From Mycobacterium tilburgii (GTDB lineage Bacteria > Actinomycetota > Actinomycetes > Mycobacteriales > Mycobacteriaceae), in assembly GCF_902168065.1 (NCBI RefSeq), contig NZ_LR655701.1, positions 1 to 64,000 of the forward strand: 64,000 nucleotides of DNA. Reading direction: 5' to 3'. The notes beneath the pieces are model-generated. The model searched no databases. It saw only the letters and a program-made list of their open reading frames with translations, and had not been told where the DNA came from. A program made the translations under genes and the position numbers. Position 1 is the stretch's first letter. Every line of letters begins with the position of its first letter. This document shows positions 1 through 8,209 of this stretch, in pieces.

Positions 1-242
1 CCCCCCACCGCGCACGCCGCGCGACTCTCCCACTACGAAAACCCCACCGGCGCCGGGGGATACGCGCCGCAGGCGGCCCGGGTCGGGGATGTCGCCGTGC
101 AGCGGCGCGGCCCCCGGGCGGTCGAGGGTGGCCGCCGCGGCCTCCGAGCGTGCCAGGCCGACGACCTGATGACCGGCGGTGAGCAATTCCGAGACGACGG
201 CCGAGCCGATCCCTCCGCTAGCGCCGGTGACGAAACGCGCAC
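1..242 (-). pseudogene. SDR/NAD-epimerase family gene, 5' part, frameshifted near its start
   Basis: The minus strand has a good Shine-Dalgarno (AAGGAG) before a GTG at 242, which opens the peptide VRV. Only a shift of one base then gives the dinucleotide-binding motif FVTGASGGIGSAV of short-chain dehydrogenases, followed by SELLTAGHQVVGLARSE. One T appears to be missing from a T run (GTTTC for GTTTTC). The rest of the gene lies outside the window. The gene is divergent from the TetR regulator at 328 and shares an inverted-repeat operator with it, so it is probably that regulator's target. The substrate cannot be told. Confidence 0.6.
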
Positions 243-257
243 GTGCAGCTCCTTCAT

Positions 258-314
258 GTGATGAGACTTTTATCCCATCGTCCTACACCAGTGACGGGAC
301 CAAAGTCTCATCAC
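258..314. promoter_or_regulatory. 13-bp perfect inverted repeat between divergent SDR and tetR genes
   Basis: GTGATGAGACTTT at 258-270 is repeated exactly as its reverse complement, AAAGTCTCATCAC, at 302-314. The 31-base spacer probably carries both divergent promoters. The arrangement fits autoregulation by the TetR protein starting at 328, with co-repression of the SDR gene. Binding by that protein is inferred; the repeat is seen directly. Confidence 0.6.
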
Positions 315-327
315 TATCGTGGGCGTC

Positions 328-894
328 ATGGCCCGTTGGGAACCCGACGCGCGCGAACGCCTGGTCGCCGCGGCACTCGACCTGTTCAACGAACGGGGTT
401 ATGACGAGACGACCGTGACGCAGATCGCCGAGCGCGCCGGCCTGACCAAGAGCACCTTCTTCCGGCATTTCCCCGACAAACGCGACGTGCTCGCGGCCGG
501 CCAGGACGCCATCGCGCAACTACTGTGGGAGGGCATCGCCGCGGCACCCGCCGACGCGACACCGCTCACCGCGGTGTACTACGGCCTGAAGGCGGCGGCG
601 TTCACGTCGTTCAACCGCGAGCTCGCGCCCCGGCTCAAGGCCGCGATCGCCGCCAGCATCGAACTGCAAGAGCGCAACGCGCTCAAGCAAATCGGGCTCG
701 CGCTGGCCATGGCGGAAGCACTGCAGGCCCGCAGAGTGCCCGAGCCGACGGCTGTGCTGGCCGCCGAACTCGGGGCGCTGGCGTTCAAGAAGGCCTACGC
801 CCGCTGGGGCGAACCGGACGAAAGCGGGGACCTGGGCGCCATGGTGTGCCGGGAGTTGCGTGAAATACACGCCGCCGCAGCAGATCTCGGCTAG
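328..894 (+). CDS. TetR/AcrR family transcriptional regulator
   Basis: This 188-residue protein is a transcriptional repressor of the TetR family. Residues 5-55 form the DNA-binding domain (ARERLVAAALDLFNERGYDET, then TVTQIAERAGLTKSTFFRHF), and the rest is an Ala-rich helical ligand domain. ATG 328 is preferred over GTG 319 because MARWEPDARERL matches the usual family start. It is divergent from an SDR gene and flanked by a perfect inverted repeat that is the likely operator. Its TAG stop overlaps, on the opposite strand, the stop codon of the decayed fadE34. The reading frame is intact. The ligand is unknown. Confidence 0.85.
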   Translation: MARWEPDARERLVAAALDLFNERGYDETTVTQIAERAGLTKSTFFRHFPDKRDVLAAGQDAIAQLLWEGIAAAPADATPLTAVYYGLKAAAFTSFNRELAPRLKAAIAASIELQERNALKQIGLALAMAEALQARRVPEPTAVLAAELGALAFKKAYARWGEPDESGDLGAMVCRELREIHAAAADLG

Positions 895-2997
895 CGAGGC
901 AGGCCCAGCAACCGCTCGGCCGCCACCGTGAGCAGAATCTGCTTCGTGCCGCCCGCGATCGTCAGGCAGCGGGTGCTGGGGAAATCGAACACCGCGCGGT
1001 TGTGGACCAGGCCGACACCCTCGGCGACATCCATGGTGAATTCGGCCAGCGCCTGCCGATAGCGGACACCGATCAGCTTGCGCGCGCTGGACTGCACGCC
1101 CGGGTCCTGGCCGCCCACCGCAAGCTGGGCTATGCGCTGGTCGAGCAGGGCACCGGTCTGAGCCAACACAATGAGGCGCGCCAGCCGGTCTTGTTCGGCA
1201 ACGTCGAGATCCCGTGCAGCCAAAAACTTTAACAGGTTTTCCATCGGGTTGCCGAGCGCCGTCCCGTTGGACATCACAACCCGTTCGTTCGCCAGGGTGG
1301 TGCGGGCCAGCCGTGCACCCGTCGTTGACCGCGCCGACCACCATCTCGTCGGGCACGAAGACGTTGTCCAGGAACACCTCGTTGAACAGCGAGTCGCCAG
1401 TGATCTCCCGCAACGGCCGGATTTCGATGCCTGGCGAGGTCATGTCGATCAAAAACCTAGGTGATGCCCTTGTGTTTCGGGGCGTCGGGATCGGTGCGCC
1501 AGGCACACGCCCCAGCGCGCCTTGTGCGCCGCGGATGTCCACACCTTCTGCCCAGTCAGCAGCCAGCCACTATCGTCGTTGGAGCGCACCGCCTTGGCGC
1601 GCAGCGACGCTCAGATCGGAGCCCGCGCCCGGCTCGGAAAACAGTTGGCACCAAAGGAATTCGCCGCGCAGCGTGGCCGGCACAAAGCGCTGCACCTGCT
1701 CGGGCGTGCCGTGCTCTAGGATGGTCGGTGCCGCCCACCAACCGATCACCAGATCCGGCCGCTCGACGCCGGCCGCCGCCAGCTCCTGGTCGATCAGCAG
1801 CTGCTCGGCCGGCGAGGCGGCATGCCCGTAGGGCTTGGGCCGGTGCGGCGCCTGCAAGCCCATCTCGGCCAGCGCCACCTGGCGCTTTTCGCCGGGCAGC
1901 GCCGCGATCTCGGCGACCGTCGCGGCGATCTCGGCGCGCTGGTTCTCGACCCCGGAGAGATCGATGCTCAGGCGGCGACGCATCCCGTTCTGGGTCAGAG
2001 CGGTGATTCGGCACAGCCACCGCTCCGGGCCGCCGTGCGATCCGCCCAGGACGCGGCCGATGGCATGCGCCCGCCGCAGAGTAGATGCGCGTCGTGCTCC
2101 CAGGTGCAGCCGATGCCGCCGGGCACCTGAATGCAGTCCTTGACGTTGGCCTTGGCCGCCGAGATGCCGATGCTCGCGGCCAGGGCCGCGGCGATGGCGA
2201 ACTGGTCGGCATCCCGGGCATCCGCCGCACGCGCCGCATCGGCGGCCGCCACCTCCGCCTGTTCGGCCCGGCACAGCATCTCCGCGCACAGGTGCTTGAT
2301 GGCCTGGAAGCTGCTGATCGGCTTGCCGAACTGCTCGCGCATTGTAGCGTAGGCGACGGCGGTGTCAAGCGACCAGCGGATCAGGCCGGCCGCCTCCGCC
2401 GCCAGGTTCTCGATGCGCTCGCGGGATTCGACGATCGGGTGTGGCCGGCGCCGACGACAGCACCACCCGCGCCAGCGGCCGGGATAAGTCGGTGGCCCTT
2501 AGCGACTCCACCGCGACGCCGTCGATCAGCACCCACTGCTCGCCGGCGGGCAGCAACAGCACCCCGCCGGTGGCGGCACCGAGCACGAAATCGACGGTGC
2601 CCGACGCCGAGGCCGTCGACCGCACGTCGTCTTCCAGGGCAAGCCCGGCGAAGCGTGCCCTGGAAGCGAGCTCGGACAGCAGCCGGGGATCGGTGATAAC
2701 GAGCGTTGCCAGCGCGGTGGTCGCGATCGGCCCGGGCACCAGCGCCCTGGCTGCCTTCTCGACCATCGCACAGGTCCTCGACGCTGCCACCAGCCCCGCC
2801 AGCATCCTCGGACACCGCCACCCCGAACAGTCCGAGGTTGGCCAGCCGGGCAAACACCGGCCGCCACGCGTCACTGTCGCCCTGTTCGATCGCGCGGATC
2901 GCCGCGGTCCCACCCGGACCCGATGTCGTGTTACGGGCGCCCAGTCCCGAACCAACTCGCGCGCCGCAAACTGTTCGTCGGTGACGGTCGCTACCAC
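891..2997 (-). pseudogene. fadE34: fadE34, fused acyl-CoA dehydrogenase, multiply frameshifted
   Basis: FadE34 is a long double-domain acyl-CoA dehydrogenase (about 710 residues in M. tuberculosis) acting on the cholesterol side chain. All of it can be read, but in pieces: MVATVTDEQFAARELV at 2997, ALVPGPIATTALATLV, EQFGKPISSFQAIKHLCAE, CIQVPGGIGCTWEHDAHL, EFLWCQLFSEPGAGSDL, REITGDSLFNEVFLDNVF and the end TVAAERLLGLPR. These lie in different frames, so at least six indels are needed to rejoin them. GTG 2997 and the upstream KstR box are still present. Full-length enzyme cannot be made. Identification rests on position beside kstR and recognised peptides. Confidence 0.85.
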
Positions 2998-3053
2998 GTG
3001 AGGGCCCTCCGTGTGCTCGATTCAACGTGACCGTTAGGGGCACTACTGCAGAA

Positions 3054-3067
3054 TAGAACGTGTTCTA
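3054..3067. promoter_or_regulatory. KstR operator
   Basis: The sequence TAGAACGTGTTCTA is a near-perfect palindrome fitting the known KstR box (TnnAACnnGTTnnA). It lies between the divergent kstR and fadE34 starts, the same place as in M. tuberculosis, so KstR would repress both genes. The site is intact although fadE34 is not. Confidence 0.85.
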
Positions 3068-3267
3068 ATAGTGCTCAGCGAACGACCCTCAAGTCGAACG
3101 CCATCACAGCAGGACAGCTCGCTACCCCGACGAGGACGGAGGTGGGAAATTCACAAGCGGCTTGCGTATCGTTTGCGAACGAACCGCCCGGAAGAGGAGC
3201 AGGCCGTCAGATGTCGCCAACGAACGTCAACGAGGGCCACGTCTCTGACTCGCAGCCACGCGAGGTC

Positions 3268-3873
3268 ATGAACGTGGCAGTTCTGGCCGAGTCCGAACTC
3301 GGCTCGGAGGCACAACGGGAGCGCCGCAAACGCATCCTGGACGCGACCATGGCCATCGCGTCGAAGGGTGGCTACGAGGCCGTCCAGATGCGGGCGGTGG
3401 CCGACCGGGCGGACGTGGCCGTCGGGACGCTGTACCGCTACTTCCCGTCGAAGGTGCACCTACTGGTTTCGGCCCTGGGTCGCGAGTTCAGCCGCATCGA
3501 TGCGAAGACCGACCGGTCCTCGATGGCCGGCGGCACTCCGTTCCAGCGGCTGAATTTCATGGTCGGCAAACTCAACCGGGCGATGCAGCGCAACCCGCTG
3601 CTGACCGAGGCGATGACGCGCGCCTACGTCTTCGCCGACGCGTCGGCGGCCAGCGAGGTCGACCAGGTGGAGAAGCTCATCGACAGCATGTTCGCCCGCG
3701 CGATGAGCGACGGCGAACCGACCGAGGACCAGTACCACATCGCGCGGGTGATCTCCGACGTGTGGTTGTCCAACCTGCTGGCCTGGCTGACCCGGCGCGC
3801 CTCGGCGACCGACGTCAGCAAGCGGCTGGACCTGGCCGTGCGACTGCTGATCGGCGACACCGACTCCCCGTAG
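3268..3873 (+). CDS. kstR: KstR, TetR-type repressor of cholesterol catabolism
   Basis: KstR represses the cholesterol and steroid catabolic regulon and is released by cholesterol-derived CoA thioesters. The 201-residue protein keeps the helix-turn-helix (MRAVADRADVAVGTLYRYF, about residues 43-61) and a C-terminal domain nearly identical to my memory of the M. tuberculosis protein (IARVISDVWLSNLLAWLTRR). ATG 3268 (MNVAVLAESELG) is chosen because family similarity starts there; the frame is open upstream to ATG 3211 and 3142. Its own operator lies 200 bases upstream. Its classical partner fadE34 is dead, so it now acts only on whatever regulon remains elsewhere. Confidence 0.92.
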   Translation: MNVAVLAESELGSEAQRERRKRILDATMAIASKGGYEAVQMRAVADRADVAVGTLYRYFPSKVHLLVSALGREFSRIDAKTDRSSMAGGTPFQRLNFMVGKLNRAMQRNPLLTEAMTRAYVFADASAASEVDQVEKLIDSMFARAMSDGEPTEDQYHIARVISDVWLSNLLAWLTRRASATDVSKRLDLAVRLLIGDTDSP

Positions 3874-3876
3874 CCG

Positions 3877-4550
3877 CTACACTAGCGGGCCGGCGGTTCG
3901 GCCCCGGATCAGCTCGGTGTCGAGCAACTCGACCACCGGCAACCCCGACCGCGGCGGGTTGAGCAACAGCTCTCCGGCGCGGTGCCCCTTCTGCAGGCTG
4001 GGCTGCGCCACCGTGGTCAGCCCCCGGCTGATGGCGTCGGGCACCACGTCGAACCCGGTGACACTGATCTGCCCGGGCACGTAAATGCCGTGGGCGCGAA
4101 GGTAATCCATCGCCGACAGCGCCAAAACGCCTGCGGTGCACATCAACGCGGTGATCCGCGGATTGGCCTCCAACGCCACCTTGGCCTCCTCGCCGCCCGA
4201 CGTCGGGAGGTGCTCGTAGCTCTCCACCACGGTCAGCGCGTCCGAGTTCAGCCCGGCAGCCTGCATGGCGTCCCAGACGCCGGCGATGCGGTCGCGCTGC
4301 ACGCTGAAGGTCAACGACTGCGCTCGGCCATCAGCAAACCAACCGCGTCGGTCCGGCGGGTGCGCAACGATCGCGCCACCGGGTCGGGGCCGGCATAGCT
4401 GAGTCGTTTGGCCGTGGCCAGCACGCGTTCACGAAGATCGGGCGAGAGTTGATCCGGCCGGTTGAAGGCGTTCGAAATGGTGGTTCGCGACACCTTCAGC
4501 TCGGCCGCCAACGACGCCAACGTCGCACGCCGCCGTGATGTCGGGCTCAC
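3877..4550 (-). pseudogene. LacI family regulator (Rv3575c-like) with large internal deletion
   Basis: The N-terminal piece from GTG 4550 has a normal LacI helix-turn-helix (TLASLAAELKVSRTTISNAF) and stops after DAVGLLMAERSR. The C-terminal ligand-binding half resumes in another frame (SLTFSVQRDRIAGVWDAMQ through TELIRGRTAGPLV). By the usual length near 359 residues, roughly 130 residues (about 400 bp) of the sugar-binding core are missing at about 4315-4322, and the junction changes the frame. Only a 79-residue DNA-binding fragment could be made. The deletion cannot be explained by a single-base sequencing error. Confidence 0.85.
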
Positions 4551-4615
4551 ATTCGGTGACGCTACCGCTCATCACCTTCGCCGCGCCCGCGCCGCCACGA
4601 TCTGCTAATTTCTGC

Positions 4616-4630
4616 TGCAAACCATTTTCA
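4616..4630. promoter_or_regulatory. Candidate Zur box upstream of the metal ABC operon
   Basis: The minus strand reads TGAAAATGGTTTGCA, close to the mycobacterial Zur palindrome TGAAAATGATTTTCA as I recall it; five of seven base pairs of the palindrome hold. It sits about 70 bases before the start of the metal-binding lipoprotein gene. Zinc-dependent repression of the operon is an inference. Confidence 0.4.
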
Positions 4631-4699
4631 AATCGGATGCGTCTGCTGGCAGGGGGTAGCGAGCAGGATCCCGCACCCGTACGTGCTGATGGGACGGGG

Positions 4700-5650
4700 A
4701 TGAGTCGAGTCGAAGGGCGACGCCGGCGGGTGCGCTCGAGACCTGCCCGCCGCGCTTTCGCGGCGGTGTGTATGGTGGGCGCGGCGACGACCACGGCCTG
4801 CGGGGCCGGCGGCTCGAGGCGGCTTCAGGACGCCGCCGTCGTGGCTTCCACCGACGTCTGGGGCAGCGTCGCCCACGCGGTCGCCGGCCGTCATGTCGGC
4901 ATCAAGTCGATCCTGCACGGCGCCAACGTCGACCCCCACACATACCAGCCCACCGTGGCAGACGCCGCGGCCGTCACCGACGCCCGCTTGGTGATCTGCA
5001 ACGGCGGCGGTTACGACCCCTGGCTCACCCAGGTGCTGGGCCAGCATCCGGACATCAAGTCGGTGACCGCCTACTCGTTCGCCCCCAAGCCGGCCGACGG
5101 ATCACCGCCCAACGAACACGTCTTCTACGACCTCGACGTGGCCAAGTCCGTCGCCACCACCATCGCCGACAGGCTCGCGGCCGACGACGCGACCGACGCC
5201 GCCGACTACCGAGCCAACGCCGCCACATTCGGCCGCGACGCCGACGCCATCGCCGCGGCCGAACGCTCAACCGCCCGCACGTATCCCGACACCTCCGTCG
5301 TCGCCACTGAGCCGGCGGCCCACTACCTCGTCCAGGCCACCGGCCTGGTAAATCGCACTCCCCCCGCCTTCGCCAAGGCGAACGAGAACGGGAGCGATCC
5401 CGCCCCGGCCGACATGGCGTTCGTCCTCGATCTGGTCAACCGCCATCAAGTGGCGGCGGTGCTGCTCAACCCGCAAACGGAGACACCCGCAATCACCGGC
5501 CTGCAGAACGCGGCCCAACGCGCGGGCGTTCCGGTGGTCCTGGTGACCGAGAGCCTGCCCGACGGCACCGAGTATCTGAGTTGGCAGCGCGACACAGTCA
5601 ACCAGTTGCAGGCCGCACTGCGGTCGGGGCGGACCGATGCCGGTCATTGA
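4700..5650 (+). CDS. Metal (Zn/Mn) ABC transporter substrate-binding lipoprotein
   Basis: This 316-residue cluster A-I (ZnuA/MntA-type) binding protein captures metal ions outside the membrane. From ATG 4700 it has an Arg-rich start, a hydrophobic stretch (AFAAVCMVGAATTTA) and a lipobox-like Cys (TTACGAG). Family landmarks are GANVDPHTYQPT with the metal-binding His, EHVFYDLDVAK with the second His, and EPAAHYLVQATGL. The frame is open upstream to 4535, but that region overlaps the lacI start and the candidate Zur box. It overlaps the ATPase gene by 14 bases, giving the order binding protein, ATPase, permease. Zinc versus manganese cannot be decided from sequence. Confidence 0.85.
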   Translation: MSRVEGRRRRVRSRPARRAFAAVCMVGAATTTACGAGGSRRLQDAAVVASTDVWGSVAHAVAGRHVGIKSILHGANVDPHTYQPTVADAAAVTDARLVICNGGGYDPWLTQVLGQHPDIKSVTAYSFAPKPADGSPPNEHVFYDLDVAKSVATTIADRLAADDATDAADYRANAATFGRDADAIAAAERSTARTYPDTSVVATEPAAHYLVQATGLVNRTPPAFAKANENGSDPAPADMAFVLDLVNRHQVAAVLLNPQTETPAITGLQNAAQRAGVPVVLVTESLPDGTEYLSWQRDTVNQLQAALRSGRTDAGH

Positions 5651-6464
5651 CGAAGCGATCGGAACTGCCGACTCACGGCCGCCCGCGGTCGCGCTGTCCG
5701 GCGCCCGGCTGGCATTCGGTGATCGTGTCCTTTGGGACAACCTTGACCTGACGGTGTCGCCGGGTGAGTTCATCGCGGTCCTCGGTCCCAACGGCACCGG
5801 CAAAACCTCGCTGCTAAGGGTGCTCCTCGGACAGCTGCCGCTGACCGCGGGCGCCGTCCTGGTCGGCGGCAAGGAGGTCACCGCGGGCAGCGGAGACATA
5901 GGCTACGTCCCGCAACACCGCCCGATGGACCGGGACGTGATGCTGGTGGGGCACGACCTGGTCGGCCTTGGTGTCGACGGTCACCGTTGGGGCACCGCGC
6001 CGCTGCGGTTCGCCGAACGGGCCCGCCGCCGCGAGGTCGTCGACCGGGCGCTGGCACAGGTCAACGGCGAGGAGCTGGCCGGCGTTCGCGTCGGGCTGAT
6101 GTCGGGCGGGGAGTTACAGCGCATGCGCATCGCGCAAGCCTTGGCCAGCGACCCGATGCTGCTGCTGTGCGACGAACCGCTGCTGACGCTGGACCCGGCC
6201 AACGCCAAGCTGGTCGCGGCGCTGATCGACCGCCGCCGTCGCGAGGCCGGGACCACGGTCATGGTGGTCACCCACGAGATCAACACGATCTTGCCCTACG
6301 TCGACCGGGTGCTCTATTTCGTCGACGGCAGGTTCCGTATCGGCACCGTCGAGCAGGTGATGAACACCGAGACGCTCTCGACGCTCTACCGGGCCGACAT
6401 TCAGGTGGTGAAGATCAACGACCGGTACGTGGTGATCGGCGAAGACGGCGGGCACGCGCTATGA
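5637..6464 (+). CDS. Metal ABC transporter ATP-binding protein
   Basis: The 275-residue ATPase powers the metal importer of this operon. Walker A is GPNGTGKTS (about residue 50), the Q-loop region is YVPQHR, the ABC signature is LMSGGELQR, Walker B is LLLCDEP, and the switch His is in VVTHEI. It starts inside the end of the binding-protein gene and its TGA overlaps the permease ATG (ATGA), so translation is coupled through the operon. A C-terminal extension after the core (IQVVKINDRYVVIGEDG) resembles that of other ZnuC/MntB-type subunits. The frame is intact. Confidence 0.9.
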   Translation: MPVIDEAIGTADSRPPAVALSGARLAFGDRVLWDNLDLTVSPGEFIAVLGPNGTGKTSLLRVLLGQLPLTAGAVLVGGKEVTAGSGDIGYVPQHRPMDRDVMLVGHDLVGLGVDGHRWGTAPLRFAERARRREVVDRALAQVNGEELAGVRVGLMSGGELQRMRIAQALASDPMLLLCDEPLLTLDPANAKLVAALIDRRRREAGTTVMVVTHEINTILPYVDRVLYFVDGRFRIGTVEQVMNTETLSTLYRADIQVVKINDRYVVIGEDGGHAL

Positions 6465-7321
6465 CCGACCAGCTCTCCGGGGTGCTGGGCAACCTGTTTT
6501 CCTTCGACATCACCGCACGGCTGCTCGGCCACGACTTCGTTCAGCAGGCCGTGCTGGCGGCCGCGCTGCTGGGGCTGGTGGCCGGGCTGATCGGCCCGTT
6601 CATTGTGATGCGCCAGATGTCGTTCGCCGTGCACGGGTCCAGCGAACTGTCGCTGACCGGCGCCGCGTTCGCGTTGCTGGTCGGGTTACAGATCGGCCTG
6701 GGTGCGCTGATCGGCAGCGCCGTGGCGGCCGCGCTGTTCGGCCTGCTCGGCGTACGGAACCGGGAGCGCGATTCGGTGACCGGGGTGGTGCTGGCGTTCG
6801 GGCTGGGCCTGGCGGTGCTGTTCATCTACCTCTACCCGGGGCGCACGACGACGAGCTTCGCGCTGCTGACCGGACAGATCGTCGGGGTCGGCCACACCGG
6901 GCTGGCCATGCTGGCGGTGGTGTGCCTGCTGGTCATCGCCGTGCTGGCGGCATGCTACCGGCCGCTGCTGTTCGCCACCGCCGATCCGGACGTCGCGGCC
7001 GGGCGCGGCGTACCGGTCCGGGCGCTGGGCATCGTGTTCGCCGCGCTGGTCGGCGTGGTGGCCGCCCAGGCCGTGCAGATCGTCGGCGCGCTGCTGGTGA
7101 TGTCGCTGCTGATCACACCGGCGGCCGCGGCCGCCCGAGTGGTAGCCTCGCCAACGGCGGCCATCGTGGCCTCGGTGATCTTCGCCGAGACGGCCGCCGT
7201 GGGAGGGATCGTGCTGTCGCTGGCGCCCGGCATCCCGGTGTCCGTCTTCGTTGCAACGATCTCGTTTCTGATCTATCTCCTGTGCTGGCTGCGGGGACGG
7301 CGCCAGGAGTCCGCCGCCTAA
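6461..7321 (+). CDS. Metal ABC transporter permease
   Basis: This ABC-3 family integral membrane protein of 286 residues forms the channel of the metal importer. It shows about eight hydrophobic segments, for example AVLAAALLGLVAGLIGPFIV, ALLVGLQIGLGALIGSAVAA and IVGALLVMSLLITPAAAA. The family motif GxxLLVxLLITPAAxA is present near residue 210. It is translationally coupled to the ATPase by ATGA. Only one permease gene is present, as is usual for ZnuB-type homodimers. The whole transporter is intact beside decayed genes, which suggests that metal uptake is still under selection. Confidence 0.9.
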   Translation: MTDQLSGVLGNLFSFDITARLLGHDFVQQAVLAAALLGLVAGLIGPFIVMRQMSFAVHGSSELSLTGAAFALLVGLQIGLGALIGSAVAAALFGLLGVRNRERDSVTGVVLAFGLGLAVLFIYLYPGRTTTSFALLTGQIVGVGHTGLAMLAVVCLLVIAVLAACYRPLLFATADPDVAAGRGVPVRALGIVFAALVGVVAAQAVQIVGALLVMSLLITPAAAAARVVASPTAAIVASVIFAETAAVGGIVLSLAPGIPVSVFVATISFLIYLLCWLRGRRQESAA

Positions 7322-7381
7322 GCTTGGTCGCACGCAGTGGCCCTGCTGGTTGGGACGCGGGTGGGGGAGGGGGAGACAACG

Positions 7382-8026
7382 GTGCGCCGGCAGTTCGCGG
7401 TCGTGATGCTCACCGCGGCGGCCACCATGATCGGTGGTTGCAGCAGCGCCGTCGCCGGCCGCCCGACCCCGGCGGACAGATCTGAGGGCCCGACTCGCGA
7501 GCCGGTGGCGGTGTCGGCGCTGGAGGGGTTGTTGCTCGGGTTCGCCGAGATCGACAGCGCCGTGGGCGCCACCTCGATGAAGGTGTGGGTGACCAACAAG
7601 GGCATGTGGAACTGGAGTTCGGGCGTCAGCGACAAGAACTGTCTCGCGATCGACGGACCCGCGCAGGAGAAGGTCTACTCCGGCACCGGCTGGACCGCCG
7701 TGCGCGGCCGGTGGCTCGACGACAGCGTCGAGAACCGCCGTTTCTCCGACGTCGTGCCGGGCCAGCCGGACACGGTGTGGACGGTCGCCGGCGTCGCCGA
7801 CGACAACGGCATGCTCAGCGCCTCCGAGGTCCAGGAGGGCGGCGACGGGTGGAGCTGTCAGCGGGCGCTGACCGTGCGCAACAACGTCGCCGTCGACGTC
7901 GTCACGTGCGCCTACAGCCAGGCCGGCACACCGGCAACCGACATCGCCGGCCGGATCGCCGAGGAAGGTGGCGCGGCAGTAAGCAATGCACAGTTACTTC
8001 CTGACCCACGACCTGCGGGCCGGTGA
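7382..8026 (+). CDS. lppH: LppH-like lipoprotein with PknH-type sensor domain
   Basis: The gene encodes a 214-residue surface lipoprotein resembling the extracellular sensor domain of the kinase PknH. GTG 7382 gives a short signal peptide (RRQFAVVMLTAAATMIGGC) with lipobox Cys 20. Conserved cysteines for disulfides are seen in NCLAIDG, WSCQRALTVRNN and VVTCAYS. The frame is open upstream to 7337, but the signal peptide favours the later start. The last residues (AVSNAQLLPDPRPAGR) do not look like the family end, and a decayed piece of another gene overlaps them, so the 3' end may have been altered by a deletion. A ligand is not known. Confidence 0.8.
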   Translation: MRRQFAVVMLTAAATMIGGCSSAVAGRPTPADRSEGPTREPVAVSALEGLLLGFAEIDSAVGATSMKVWVTNKGMWNWSSGVSDKNCLAIDGPAQEKVYSGTGWTAVRGRWLDDSVENRRFSDVVPGQPDTVWTVAGVADDNGMLSASEVQEGGDGWSCQRALTVRNNVAVDVVTCAYSQAGTPATDIAGRIAEEGGAAVSNAQLLPDPRPAGR

Positions 8027-8201
8027 TTCCCGCATCGCGCCGTCGATGTGTCAGGAGGAAGACACGCGATGAGGCTGCTCGCACGCGATGGCCGTCCAGG
8101 GGGCCGTCATGGTCGAGGCCCGGGTCTGCCTGCTCAACAAGGACACCCACGCGGCGGTCAACGACCTGCTCAATCAAATCGTCGCCAAGGTTCCCCAATA
8201 G
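7986..8201 (+). pseudogene. Remnant of a secreted/lipoprotein-like gene with in-frame TGA
   Basis: One frame runs from ATG 7986 ([20 protein letters not shown]) to TAG 8201, interrupted only by TGA at 8070-8072. After the stop it reads [19 protein letters not shown], then [23 protein letters not shown]. The ending IVAKVPQ is typical of mycobacterial sensor-type lipoproteins. The start overlaps the end of lppH. I do not recognise the parent family. It is probably the 3' part of a gene fused to lppH by deletion. Confidence 0.45.
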
Positions 8202-8209
8202 CTAGGCGG

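Noticed and set aside
1..257. Plus-strand open frame PPTAHAARLSHYENPTG... at the window edge
   Set aside because: It is open only because of high GC and lies opposite the clear SDR nucleotide-binding motif.
5987..6460. Upstream extension of the permease frame
   Set aside because: It overlaps the ATPase gene in another frame; the ATG at 6461 has the normal ATGA overlap and the protein similarity starts there.
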